Shown: piece after piece, positions 36,027 through 48,930 of the stretch | Layout: the number at the start of each line of letters is the position of its first letter | Position numbering within the stretch: position 1 is the first letter of the stretch | Source of the DNA: Trileptium ribeirensis | Taxonomy: Eukaryota; Nematoda; Enoplea; Enoplida; Thoracostomopsidae | Direction: 5' to 3' | DNA length: 64,000 nucleotides | Assembly (NCBI GenBank): GCA_030248225.1 | Contig: JASANE010024981.1 | Coordinates: 1 to 64,000, forward strand | Position numbers and translations under genes: made by a program | Notes under the pieces: generated by a model | Told to the model about the DNA's origin: nothing | Seen by the model: only the letters and a program-made list of their open reading frames with translations | Databases searched by the model: none

Positions 36027-37044
36027 CGGTTCCTGTTGCAAAGACTAAACAAAATAATTCTTTTCTGGCACAAATGGAATTGTAAGCTGTTTCATGAGTT
36101 TGATGAAAAATTCAAATACTCGATATTTTAAACATGTATATATGTATATTATTACTCATAACCAATATTGGAAGATTCAATAAGAATATACTTAAGGCTG
36201 GTTTGTTGAACTAATCTAAATCGAAATCGACTTGAAAAGTTGCATTCTGAAGTGATGAATTTATCAACTATAGTGGTGGAGTTGTTATGAAAATTTTTGA
36301 ACAATTTGCAAACTGATTAGTAAACATTTATATGCATAAAAAAGATAATTTATTATTTTCTACTAAAAATAACCCTAAAAATAACATTAGGCTTAGATGT
36401 CAGAAACCGTATTATTCTTACTAATAGTGCATGAAGGGTTTTCGAAAATTCAATGATTCGTGATGTGATACAAACAGTACCCAAGTATTGTTGTGGTTGG
36501 GTTTTTATATGGCTTAAATACATGTAGTTTCTGTAAATATTTGGTAACAAGAATAAATCAACTACGAACAATTTATTGGAAGTGTGCAGGAGTGTTCAAA
36601 GATTGAACTCTTTGATGTATTAATTGTTTCCGTTTTAAACTTACCATATCTATGAGTTTCATCAATTTCATTGCATTTAGCACGTACGGACTAAGCTGTC
36701 GCCGAATATTTTGTTTTGTTATATATAAGTGAAATGTTTTTCGCAGATTGATAATGGAAGACTGAGATTCGTTTAGTTTTTAAAATAAATGGCGATGTCA
36801 AAACTATCATATTTTATTACAGGAACATTAAATAAAACACCATCTGCATTTTTTAGACATGGCGGCTTCGTGTTAGCGTTTTAGTGCAAAATCGTAACCG
36901 TAGCAATTGCTTAATTTATGTATTTTGACCTTAGAAAGTTTTGACAATATTTTCTACTTCCATACATTCTACTTAATGGTATATATACTTGACACATCGC
37001 TGTACGTTCGCATTTGTATTTAAAATAATTTAACCACATTTTAG
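36027..37044. other. Protease intron 2, 3' part
   Basis: AT-rich, nothing recognised. Confidence 0.6.
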
Positions 37045-37207
37045 ATATAACAAAGGGATAGCTGAACAGTCAATCATAGTACGCCTCGGGGTTAACAATA
37101 TCAGCGATGTAGCTACTGTTGGCCTTCAGAATTTAAAAATTTCAATGATTATTTATCACGAAGACTACAATCCAAGCACGTATCAAAACGACATTGCTTT
37201 ACTCAGG
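37045..37207 (+). CDS. Serine protease exon 3: Asp102 segment
   Basis: TTTTAG| to AGG|GTAAAG. It completes the Leu codon after LTAAHC and encodes YNKGIAEQSIIVRLGVNNIS, then QNLKISMIIYHEDYNPSTYQ and NDIALLR. The Asp of NDIALL is the catalytic Asp102. YNPSTYQNDIAL is typical of chymotrypsin-fold (S1A) proteases. Ends in phase 0. Confidence 0.95.
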
Positions 37208-38634
37208 GTAAAGAGCTCAACTGAACTGTACTGATTATATCTGATATGTTATAATCGCATTTGTTTGAGTCTAGATTTCCGACAGTGACTGGTGCTCTTT
37301 TGCACAGCTTTCTCAAATATTCTGCTACTCCATATTATGAATAACACATTAATGGTGCCCAGAATGATGCGATGGCTTCGCTGGTACTTTCATAACGCCT
37401 ATTTTACTGAATAAATTTTTACGACAATAGAAACTACCTACTACTGCAATATTGGTCATTTAATTTACTTTTAAAATATTTTATTCAAATGATTTAATTT
37501 TACTTAAACTGTCTTTTGAACAGTATTCGATCATTTTATAGAATAATTCAGTTTCTCTTATGGAGCGGAGTGGAATTGAATAACAATTACAGTCAACACG
37601 TTACGTGTTTAATTTGCAAAATTTAAAAAAGATGACATTTTCACAGAAATGAAAACGAAATTTAATCAACGAAAAAAACTTCGTCATAACACAATTTTCG
37701 CAGATTACTAAAACAAAATACTTAGTAAATTACTAAAAGACCGAAGCTATGATTTGGAATCGCAGATGATTTGTAAAATTTAAAAAAGATGATATTTTGA
37801 CATAAATCAGAACAAAATTTAATTAATCAATAAAACTTGGTTATAACGTCACTTTCGTAGATGATTAAAACAAAATATTTAGTAAATTATTAAAAGGCCG
37901 AAGCTATGATTTGGAATAGCAGATGATTTGTAAATTTTAAAAAAGATGAGATTTTGAGATTAATCAAAAGGAAATTTATCAATCAATGAAACTTCGTCGC
38001 ATCGCTATTTTGGCGGATACCTAAAACAAGAATCTTTGTAAATTATTGAAAATACCGAAGCCACGATTTCGAATCGCAGGTGTCAGTAATTGCAAAATTA
38101 TCGCAAGTTTTTGATGTTTATCATTACATCATTACATCAATCTGTAGTCTATTATTGTGCAATGTGAGACATAGACATGATAGTAAAACTGAATTTTAAA
38201 TTTCTAAACACAGTCAGACCACAGTATCTTTATTCTGACGTATGATTTTTACGAGCTTAGGCATTTATGTTTTGGTTACCGGAAATCAGGACGAAACTAG
38301 AAATTTAATACCTTAAAGAAGCTCATGCTTATAGTTTAATTAACCTTTCAAGCAATATTTAGTTTAACATATACTTTGACGAGTTGACCGAAAAGTAGCA
38401 GCAATACTCTGAAAATTAAACTAGGTAAACGAGATAAAGCGGTAGCCATTTTATAAAAGGCGCGAGATCATTTGATGTTTCAATTTTATACTAATGTGAG
38501 CACAGACGTTATTTATTTGATAGGGTGATTTGGAACGTGTTGCTCGAATTGGCGTTATGGGAAAGATGCCTTGTGAACATATAAACTAGCGTCATGAGTC
38601 GTGCATACGCGTTTGCATCACAATCACGAGCACA
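37208..38634. other. Protease intron 3 with a 157-bp repeat array
   Basis: AT-rich intron. The interval 37612-38085 holds about three copies of a 157-bp unit (TTTAAAAAAGATGA at 37622, 37779 and 37936, each followed by AATTTAAT.AA, then CCGAAGCTATGATTTGGAAT). Other parts show nothing. Confidence 0.75.
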
Positions 38635-39050
38635 TTTACAACTGAAATTCTTTGATATGATTAAATATCTGGCCTTTATAATATTCTGCGTTTAATCTAC
38701 GGACATGTCATTGAAACCTGAAATTCTTAAATTTGCTTTAACATGTGGTGCTTATAATATCCTACCTTTTGTCTAGGGACGCGGTCGAGATCATTGAAAC
38801 CTGAGATTCTTTGATATGCTTTAATATGTGGTCCTTAAAATATTTTGCGTTTAATCTAGATACGCGGGTTAGATCATTGAAACCTGAAATTCCTAAATTT
38901 GCTTAAGATGTGGTGCTTATAATATTCTGCATTTAGCCTAAAGACTCGGTAGAGATCATTGAAACTTGAAATTCTTAAATTGGCTTTAATATATGGTGCT
39001 TATAATATCCTGCGTTTAGTTTAGGGACGCGGCCGAGATGACTCAAACGG
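38635..39050. repeat. Tandem array, 83-bp unit, ~5 copies, running into protease exon 4
   Basis: CATTGAAACCTGAAATTC words recur at 38711, 38794, 38877 and 38959 (83 bp apart). The matching position in the last unit falls inside the next exon. Each unit carries a CTAGGGACGCGGTCGAGATC-like segment that corresponds to the exon 4 acceptor region TTAGGGACGCGGCCGAGATG. Confidence 0.85.
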
Positions 39051-39134
39051 TGAGCCCTGTCTGCGTTGCTAAATTTAGTCACGCGGTCAACATTGGACAG
39101 AGAGGCGTGATAACAGGTTGGGGATACATATCAG
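39038..39134 (+). CDS. Serine protease exon 4 (Cys122, VITGWG)
   Basis: Encodes TQTVSPVCVAKFSHAVNIGQ, then RGVITGWGYIS, matching the S1A segment (V.PVCLP...G..C.VTGWG). The donor TCAG|GTAAAT leaves phase 1 and joins to exon 5. The only phase-consistent acceptor after exon 3 is GGCCGAG| at 39037, which lacks a pyrimidine tract. The better-looking TTTAG| at 39024 would be out of phase. So the start is uncertain, and the segment before PVC is shorter than usual. The Cys136 position is Gly. Confidence 0.8.
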
Positions 39135-41249
39135 GTAAATGAGAAATACTACTTTTTGATTATAACAATTTTGTGATATATTGATAGTATGTTTTTACGT
39201 AAATCAGTTGATGATAATGACAAAAGAACAACTATGATGTACGCATCTAAAGTGAACTTTTACGCGTTAGTTCTTGAGCAATTGTTTTTAATTCTTTACA
39301 TTTGCAGAGGTATAATGTTTGAAGTTTTATGAGGTTAGGCCATAAATTTAGGCCAAAACATCTGAAATCTAGATAAAATGAAGCATCGTAATTTGTGCCA
39401 CACTAGGCATTAGCCGGTTCGTTCAAGGCGTTTATTCACGTTTTATTATCCGTATCCACAAATGAATTGGTGTGTAACCGATGGGCTGTCACGCACAGCA
39501 CTCTGCGGAATAATTAATCTTTTTATTTACCACATATGTTTGCCCAGTATTGACTTACCATGCGGTTTATATAGCACACATATGTGATAATGTTTTGCGC
39601 AGAAGTATAGACCTGGATGTAATTACCCGAACGGTAACTCACTGCAGTGTACAATTAGCGAATACGGTGCTTTGACGTATTCAGTGATTGCAATCTCAAG
39701 AGCAGCGGACAGAACTTGTTATTTCTGAAGACTGTAGGTCTAACCAAAGAAGGTAACTAACTTTTCAATCTTCACTCACACGTTGAAAGGTGTATTAAGT
39801 CTTCCCCCACCAGTGGTTTATTTGTTTATCTTTGAACTTACACAACTGTGGTTATTGCAAACTATTTGAGAAATTTCTTACACTCCATGTTTATAGACCG
39901 GAGACCATGGCTGGGATCGATTCATGTAACGTTTCGGAACTACTAAACTTCAGTCTTTATTGTTACAGGTTGTTTTGGGACACGTACGGTAATCACGACT
40001 TGGAGTTTTCTTAACATAGCAAACTTATAGTCGATTCATCGACTTAGCGCAATTTTTCTGAAGTCCTAGTTTCTTTGATTGGCTGTAGCGCCTACGCTAG
40101 TTGATCTTTCTGATATTTTCTTATAGTTATTAGCTAGAGCTGGCATATCTAAACTTCAGTATTATGGTTCTACGTTGTTTCGGGACAAGTAAGGTAATAA
40201 CGACTTTGAGTTTTCTTAACATAACAAACTTATAGTCGATTCACCGATTTAGCGCAATTTTTTTCTGCAGTCCTAGTTTCTTTGATTGGCTGTAGAACCT
40301 GCGCTAGTTGGTCTTTCCGGTATTTTCTTATAGGTTTAAACTACAGCTGGCACATCTAAACTTTGAATTTCCGAAAGAAAGTAAGCAAATCCGTATTCCC
40401 CATTCGGGTTTCTTGTATGTAGCTACATAACAAAGTGGCTAGTTTGTGAATCTGGTAACGCTTATACTTTCTAAATTTGAATATATAAAGTTAGAAAGTC
40501 AGTCGACAAATTTTTCAAATCTTCCCAAGTTTAATAACGGTGCAATACCGGTAGCCACTCGGATATTTTTGACCCAGTCTATCCTTCAAACCCTATATTC
40601 AAATAGACCTGATATTTAAATTGCAAAATTTCATTTAAGCCCTAAAATCATATCTACAGTAAGGTAAATCGCGTGGCTGTTTCCATAGTTGGAGCTTACA
40701 ATATTGAATGGTGAGATTCACACCTTGCTACGATAAAATTGGATTACCTTGGATAAAATTCCCGCAGTTTCGAAATAAACAGGCTACTGAAATAGCTTTA
40801 TATTTCTTTAAAGCTACATAGCGGAGCATGGGTTTGTGTATTTACACAAAGCCGTGCATAGCACCAACCTCAATATGGGGGCAAGGTCTGGAGGTGGCCC
40901 TGGGTCTAAGAAGCGTGACCGAGGTGCCTTAAACTTACAAAAATTAATCTAATCAAAAATTAACTGTCCCATATATTGTATCTCTGACTACAATTTATTT
41001 TGTATAATTGCGCAAATACATGTGGGAATGTTACTATCTACTCGAGTATAGCAGCTTTGGGGGACAGTCTTAATAAAAGTAGAGCCCACGATGCTTCTTT
41101 GGGCTTCGATGGACCGTAAGAATGCTACTCTATGTGCGTGTGTGATACACTTAGTGTGTGAGAGATAGTGTGTTTCTTTGCCCGTATGTGTAATTGTGTG
41201 CATTTGTTTACCTGTTTATGTGTCTGTTTGTTTGTGCATGTCAGGTTGT
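39135..41249. other. Protease intron 4, 5' part
   Basis: Contains a two-copy direct duplication of about 205-210 bp (39948-40370): AACTTCAGT.TT.TTG, GAGTTTTCTTAACATA.CAAA and TAGTTTCTTTGATTGGCTGTA occur twice. GT-rich degenerate microsatellite at about 41130-41290. No exon seen. Confidence 0.65.
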
Positions 41250-44066
41250 ATGACGAGTGTATGTACCTGTGTGTCGGCGTGTGTATCGACAACATTTAAG
41301 AACGACCGGCTTTGCAAAAAACAGCAAATTAGCAAATCATTAGAAGATAATTCAACAAACCGGTTTCACCAAGCCAGGACTTTTGTTTAAATTAGATATT
41401 CGAATGCTGTCTATGTAAGCCGAAGCAATTCGTCCTAATTGATAAGTTGCAGTTTATTTCATTGTGAATCAGCGGCAGCCCGTCGTATTATGGTCGCGGT
41501 ATATTTGTGCATCGCACTATGTGATAAATAACCACCATTGGTGATCGCATTGTACTTATACTTGGACAACAATTTCCGATGATAAAATTGCGAAATGGCG
41601 ACCTCGAGGAACGCCTATCGCAGATCATGTTAGCGTACATAGAAGAGAAAATTGTGATTTGTACGTGTTCACGCCATTTGAAATCGTAAAATCACTTGAG
41701 AAAACAACAACTCAGGTACACGCTCCTAAGGTGGACCAATGCGCAAAGATATTCGGAGGTTAGTTAAGCATTGTCAACCTTGCAACCAGCCAAAGTCCAT
41801 TAACACGCCAAGAGTCAATTGCAGTGCTTCTAGCGACGCATGTTCGCACACAATTTATCTGGACAAAGACGGCCGCTACATGAATCCTGTGGCGAGCGAT
41901 ACCTCGTTACCATGATTGATCGGTTCCCTTGATTGGTGGGAGTTGCTATTCTAGCAAAAATTCTACTGCAACAGTCGCAGAATCAATCATGGATGTCTAG
42001 GTCTCACGTTTTGGTGTAACAAGTATTCTTATCTACCAGTTGGAGTGCTCAATTCGATTCAGCCAAGTGGAATGGAGTCATGTCAACATTTGGAATAAAA
42101 ATGTTCAGCGAAAGAAGTTCCATCAGTCTCAACATAATGAAAACGCCAAACGGTTCTATCGTGCGTTGGCGAACTTCCTGTGCGTTCGGTGTTTTGGCCG
42201 GTAAAGGGTACATCTTCCTGTCGTCCTCACGGGCATTCAAAATTCCGGGTACGATACAACTTAAAATCCAACGCAACTTCCGTTTGGATCGAGGGTTCAA
42301 CTTGCAGAATTTTTCATCATTTTGGCAAGTCCACAACAGAACGGTTCTGTTCGTACGACCAGTTTGTTAGCAAATTGTACAATTCATTAGGAATTTCCCC
42401 CGGCAACGGCAACATTCAACAGAAGCGAGTATCCCAAATATCTCAGAGATTGTAAATTGTCTGGGTCTGTGTCGACTGCCCCGTTTACGCTTGAGCAAAG
42501 ATACAAAGCCCCGTTTAGAGGTGCTGAAAGGATGAACAAGGATACTGCCATTCTAAATATTTGGTCGCCACGATAGGGTAAAAGTTTGATTGCGGAAAAG
42601 CAGCATTCGTTTTGGACGATAAATGCAGTGGTGGATTCAGGATTTCACGGTGGCGGGGATCCCGGGACGCCGCGGGCATACCCCTTCCACGAGGCGGCGC
42701 ATCCTTCCCCTTATTAACCCCGCCCTTGAGGAGCGCGGAAGAATTTTTTGCACTTTCAGGAAAATTTTTACGTGAAGTAGTGACTATGGTGCAACATCCT
42801 GAATAAAGATTTTGTTTACTCTCCTGGCCATACAAGTACGAGGTCCTAAGTCTCCTGGAGATTGTGGGTGCCTAGGGGAAGAAGGGGGTAGCGTCATTCA
42901 GTTGGCGGAGAGAGGGCTAGGGAGGTCGTCAGTGGGATAAATTTTCGCAGCCTTCTGGAACTCACAATTTTTCTTATATATTAAAAAATTTTCCATAATT
43001 TTTGCCAATTTTCTTCCAATTTTTAGCAGTCTCGCTAAATTTTTTGCTTATTTTTCCCGATTTTTACCTTTTTGTCCAAATTTTCCGGCAGTATTGTGGG
43101 ACAGGGTGCGTAGTTTTAAGTGGACTTCACGCTATTTCCCAGGGTAGGACGGTGAAGTTCCGAAGGGGGAGGTGATTTGATCCTCGGGCATAATCCCCTT
43201 CTTTAAGCATACGCACATGTGTGTTCCTGGCCTTCCCCCGCCGACATCAACCATTCTTTTCAGCCGGCGGACCTTGGGCACCTATTTATGTTTCAGTGGA
43301 GAGTGTAACACCCATGGAACTATTGGTTCTGCCCTTGAATATGTGTAGCGATGACATCACTAAATCAGCGAAATCACAATCTATTGGAAATCAAAGCACT
43401 ACGTTCGCTGAAATAGTCGTGTGGACAAATAATTAATGATATCCCTGATGGCCTGATCTTACAATCTAGACATGTGGTATGTAGCTGCAACAAAATAAAT
43501 CTCTGGAACGCAAAGTAGCAATCAGATTTTCTTATACCAATAATTATGCAACAGTTCCTAATAAAGACGGTCGCCCCTATGATTAAGACGAACAAGTAAC
43601 TACAAAATATTGTGGTGTTCGCTAAGCTTTTTCAGCTGTCACAAAATATCGAAAATACAATTCCGTCAAACAAACAATCACATCAAATCAGCAAAATCAA
43701 TTTGACGAGAAATCAAGCAACACGGATTTACCAGCTCCGCCTCTGCATGGGGGCTCATACAACAGCTTTTACGAAGGTTTCACAAAAAACAATTAGCAAT
43801 TCATTAGACGATAAATTCAACGAACTCGTATTACCTAGTGAAAACAGAAAATAAACAAATTGAATTTATAAATAAACATGAATATTAATATTAATAATAA
43901 ATATTATATATTTATTACAAAAACAAATTAATATATAAATTTCTATCTTTTTTAAGTCATATATTCGCCGAGTGTCTATATAAGTCGAAGCAAGTTATCT
44001 TTCCTGGTTTAGTCGTAGTTTATTTCGTCGTTAACCAGAACAACGCTATTGTGGTGCCGAATATTG
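41250..44066 (+). mobile_element. Degraded gypsy element B
   Basis: Similar direct repeats at about 41290-41510 and 43760-44066 look like diverged LTRs: CAAAAAACA, GCAAATCATTAGA(A/C)GATAA, ATATTCG, GTCTAT.TAAG.CGAAGCAA, AGTTTATTTC and TATT(A/G)TGGT occur in the same order. Between them, 41640-42640 reads as gypsy integrase in shifting frames: KHCQPCNQPKS, TMIDRFP, HLPVVLTGIQNSG, PTQLPFGSRVQLAEFF. RT, RNase H and gag are not seen. Blocks at 42615-42740 (GC-rich) and 42890-43200 (T-rich repeat copy B) are probably later insertions. Lies inside protease intron 4. Confidence 0.65.
42890..43200. repeat. Dispersed G-rich/T-rich-core repeat, copy B
   Basis: AGGTCGTCAGTGGG lead, repeated AATTTTTGCCAATTTT words, then GTGCGTAG and GTGAAGTTCCGA. 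Same layout as 19185-19500. Confidence 0.45.
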
Positions 44067-44539
44067 CTTCGACGTTATACAATCATTATTACTTATATAG
44101 ACCGAATCAAAACATATAAGTTTGTTTTTACTTTAAATAGATATGTAAACCACAAAAATGAGCACTGCGGTTTTAAGTCAATATTGTCAAATTTCGGATT
44201 AATTTTGCAACATATTACACTAACCATTTCTTACCACTTAAAGCCAATCGCCAGGAGCGCACATTGCGACGCATTGTGTTAATTGAGTGATGTATATTTG
44301 CACTTATGTTCTTGTTCAAACGCTTTTCAAGCTTGAATATAAGAGCCTAATCTACAAAAACAGCTAACTTCAATCAAACAATCTTTTCGCTTACGATTGC
44401 AACCTCAGTTTGACAAACATTGCAGTCGATATAGGAAGAGGCATTAAACTGCTGAAATGTAAAAACAATTTTTCATTCAAAATAATCTAATATTTGAATA
44501 TATCATTTGTAGAAAATTTAGCCTAAATATAATTTTTAG

Positions 44540-44685
44540 AATTTGGCCCAGGCAGTACGTTGCTCCGAGAAGCTGTAATACCAGTGATTGGCAAAGAAGA
44601 CTGCTCTAACGTCTTTTATCCTATACGAATGTATCCGTCTATGTTTTGTGCCGGAGATATGTACGACGGTGTTGATGCTTGCCAT
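44540..44685 (+). CDS. Serine protease exon 5 (Cys168, Cys182, Asp189)
   Basis: TTTTTAG| to CAT|GTTAGT. Encodes EFGPGSTLLREAVIPVIGKE, then DCSNVF and MFCAGDMYDGVDACH. Cys168 and Cys182 are present. DACH ends immediately before GDSGGP of exon 6, placing Asp at position 189, the residue that gives trypsin its Arg/Lys preference. Phase 1 in, 0 out. Confidence 0.95.
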
Positions 44686-44826
44686 GTTAGTTTGCTATTA
44701 AACCATTTCTGTTTTTAGTAAAATCTTTATTCACGTTTACCATGTGATTATTGTTTGTTACGCTTGCAAAAATCTGCGATGCTATGCGAAAACTACACTG
44801 ATGTGACGAGTTTTACTGTTATATAG

Positions 44827-45267
44827 TAGAGGTGAGAATTTAGGTTCCAGGCTCCGTTCGGCTAGGCTAGGCTATAGAGCAGAACCTGCTATGGCACCTG
44901 CTAAGTCGAGGCAAGCCAGAGCCTGTGATCCGTCCGGAAGAGCAGAACCGAGTCTAGTGAGCAAGAAAAACTGGGATCGGCTTTAAGAGCGCCTTCCTAA
45001 AGCAACACGCATAATTATAACAATTTATGTATTGTATAATAGAATAGTCAGCCAACAGCAAGAACAATCGAGACAGCTCAGATATTAAAAGCTCTAAAGC
45101 CAACTATATATAAAGTTCGTCTGTTGGGTCGTATATTATGCTTTCTGTAATATATTATTGAATCGCAAAGTTTTATTATTATGGGCCTAAGAGCAGACAC
45201 GAGCTGAATGGACATTGGTCAAGAAAAGCCGAAAAAAGCGTGAAAATCTGGCTTTTTCTCACCTCTA
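44827..45267. mobile_element. hAT-type MITE with 8-bp target duplication
   Basis: Perfect 12-bp terminal inverted repeat TAGAGGTGAGAA / TTCTCACCTCTA. TTATATAG flanks it on the left and, after one extra T, on the right: an 8-bp duplication typical of hAT elements. No transposase frame. Lies in protease intron 5. Confidence 0.7.
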
Positions 45268-46054
45268 TTTATATAGCATTCTTGTTGTAAAGGAAATAAA
45301 ACATCGTAGTGCAGAAACTATTTGCCTGTTTTGCCTGTTATTTATTTACGTTACTACTGAAACAAAAATGAAACGGAGAGTCTGAGTACAATTAAATTAA
45401 ACAGTGTATCTTACTATAATCGTTTGGGTGCCCCATCCGGCAAGTCTAGCTCAAGCTCGGTCCTGGCATCGAAACCTAGTCAATCAATTGGTTCTGATTA
45501 TAACGAAGTTCCGTCACGTAGGTTTACAGGCCGACTGCCAGTTGCCAGATTGCTGATGTTGGCATAGTATTTTCTCGCTGATAGTGTAAACACAGTCGCA
45601 GCACCAGCTACAAAATTCCACGCAACTCTCACAGCACCTTTTATGAACTGATGTAGCTGGCGTATGAGATAGCTAGAAATTGATGTATCTTGAATGACAG
45701 CATCAGCAAATTGATGTATTTGGAATGATAATATTAAATGTTGCGACATGATCAAGGTGGTACATCGTAGAGTACTAGGCACCAGGAATCTGAGCCTTCA
45801 CCACTGCACAATCACAATCTTATGCTACCGCAGTGTTGCGGTCACAGTAAATATCGTGCAGGGTTACCCATCGTGCCTTGGTGCAATGCATGCGTCTGTA
45901 GCAACAATGCTAGCTCACGAGACCCTTAGGCTGTGCGTTTTGTCCTCCTGGATGTGTCAAAAATGCCAAAAAATTCTGCCTTTGCAGAGAAATTACAGTT
46001 ATATCTACCTTAATTCCTAGCCGGCTCCAGCTGTTTTGTCGAAGGACGGCTCGG
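45268..46054. other. Protease intron 5 segment, no recognised gene
   Basis: A minus open frame at 45498-45782 and a plus frame at 45748-46020 resemble nothing I know. A short imperfect repeat (TTGATGTATTTGGAATGA / TTGATGTATCTTGAATGA) is visible near 45680-45730. Confidence 0.5.
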
Positions 46055-46152
46055 TTCAGCTCGGCTGGAAAAGATTGATGCCGACTCCGCTCGGCTTGTT
46101 GCTCGAGTCGAGCCTATTCCCGCCGTGCCTCGAGCCCAAATTCCCAGCTCTA
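46055..46152. repeat. Orphan end of a TAGAGCTGGGAATTTGGGCTC-type transposon
   Basis: The complement of the right edge reads TAGAGCTGGGAATTTGGG, resembling the TAGAGGTGAGAATTTAGG end of the MITE at 44827. GGCTCGG-type words also resemble that MITE's interior. No left partner found. Confidence 0.4.
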
Positions 46153-46474
46153 CAATATAATGCTATAGAAAAATGAGGAGAAATACACTAAAGGGTGATC
46201 CAGAATTAGCATTTCCAAATTGAGTTTAGTTAATAACAATTTCTGTTGTAGAAAACAGAAATATTGGTGAAATTTCTGCACGTAGATTGTGAGTTTTTTC
46301 TTAAGAGAAATGGGTCACAGCAGCTTCTATTGGTAGCGGCCCAAAACCTTAGGTAAGATCAGCATATCTGCAAAGTTTTTACCAAAATTTGTGCTCAATA
46401 ATGCTTTATACAATGAAATTCTAACCACTAACATTGTTTGTTGCTCATATGTGGCAAAAACTGGAAAAAAGAAA

Positions 46475-46556
46475 GTTCAGGCTGGAACTCGAACCAAGGA
46501 TTAGCTGCCCTCAAATGCCTCGGTCAAGTATCTAGCTAACCGGCCGTTGACACTCC
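46475..46556 (-). repeat. tRNA-derived SINE-like fragment (Leu/Ser-type layout)
   Basis: Minus strand: GGTTAGCTAGATACTTGACC (A box), a long variable region, then TTGGTTCGAGTTCC (B box). No clean acceptor stem. Confidence 0.45.
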
Positions 46557-46750
46557 TTTTGCTTCAAAATATTATATATATAGAATCTTGGCCTATTGTT
46601 CATTACTGAAATGTAATTTATTATTAACCATTATTAACTTTTAACATTTTATTTTCTTCGTTGTATTTCGTGTCTCACGCACGTTTTCGTTTTTAGGACA
46701 TAATGTAGTAAAAAAATTCACGTGTCCAATGGTCTAATAGCACTTAGGCC

Positions 46751-46818
46751 TAGTCTGGCATCACAGGTCGCTCGCCGTTTTAGAAGGGCGAGCGATTCGA
46801 CGACAACGTCCTAGACTA
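46751..46818. repeat. Imperfect hairpin with perfect 9-bp inner stem
   Basis: The inner stem is TCGCTCGCC / GGCGAGCGA around a 10-base loop. The outer TAGTCTGG / CCTAGACTA also pair. Could be a small hairpin transposon or a structured RNA; nothing decides. Confidence 0.35.
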
Positions 46819-48182
<1,364 letters not shown>

Positions 48183-48300
48183 CAATCTGGCAACTATGCT
48201 GCACGCTAAAAAGTAAACGATTATCAAAATATGAAACAAAGATAATTACGTGGACAATTTGCGTTGTTCTACACAACTTTTTTGTATACCTACTGGAAAT

Positions 48301-48306
48301 AATAAA
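48301..48306 (+). promoter_or_regulatory. Poly(A) signal of the serine protease gene
   Basis: AATAAA 119 bases after the stop codon, followed within 30-60 bases by T/GT-rich sequence. Confidence 0.6.
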
Positions 48307-48474
48307 AATATCTCTGTAAAATTAAACATCTTTGTCAAACTGTTATATTTGTTATTATTAGTTTATCATCATCATTTATTGCACATTGTTATATCCCAGC
48401 AGATCCCTGTAACCACAGCAACTAAGCGGGTAGGGTTGACGAACTTCAGTATGGCTAGAATTTGACTATATATA

Positions 48475-48930
48475 GAGTGTATTTGGGAAGAGTATGACAC
48501 TTCCCTGCACTCACATGTAAACCCGTGCTTGATGACGCGGGCGTTTTCGGCCTGACCCCCTCCCAGTTTCTTTTTGTTTTTTGGGAGGCAGTCGAGCTGC
48601 ATAATCCCTCCCCAGTTTCTGGGGCGGGGGGTAGGTAGGTTGGTCGAGGGGGCAGGGGGTAGGGCGGACCCCACAGTTTATGTGGGGGTAGGTCGGAACC
48701 ACCCTATTTCTGGGGAGGGGGTTGGTTGAACCAGTAGCTGCTTATAAACCTACCCCTCCCAGAAAGTGGGGAGGTCGAAGCTACCCTCCCAGAAACTGAA
48801 GGCGTCTATACATCTCGAACCCCACCCCAAAAAAATCTGCGGAGGTGAGGCCGAACACGCCGGCGTTATCAAACACTGGTTTACATGTGAGTGCAGGGAA
48901 GTATCATACTCTTCCTAATGCACTCTTGAT
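48475..48930. mobile_element. Foldback element, G/C-rich, copy 2
   Basis: Same organisation as 20089-20509: GGGAAGAGTATGACACTTCC, CTGCACTCACATGTAAACCC, GGGCGTTTTCGGCCTGACC, then degenerate CCCAGTTTCTGGGG-type units, then the inverse, ending TAATGCACTCTTGAT. The flanks TATAT on both sides may be the target duplication. It is more diverged between arms than copy 1. Confidence 0.85.

Noticed and set aside
41178..41390. Cys-rich small secreted peptide (VCICLPVYVSVCLCMSGC)
   Set aside because: The frame is created by a degenerate GT-rich microsatellite.
48372..48702. Pro-rich minus-strand frames
   Set aside because: Same foldback element, copy 2; not genes.
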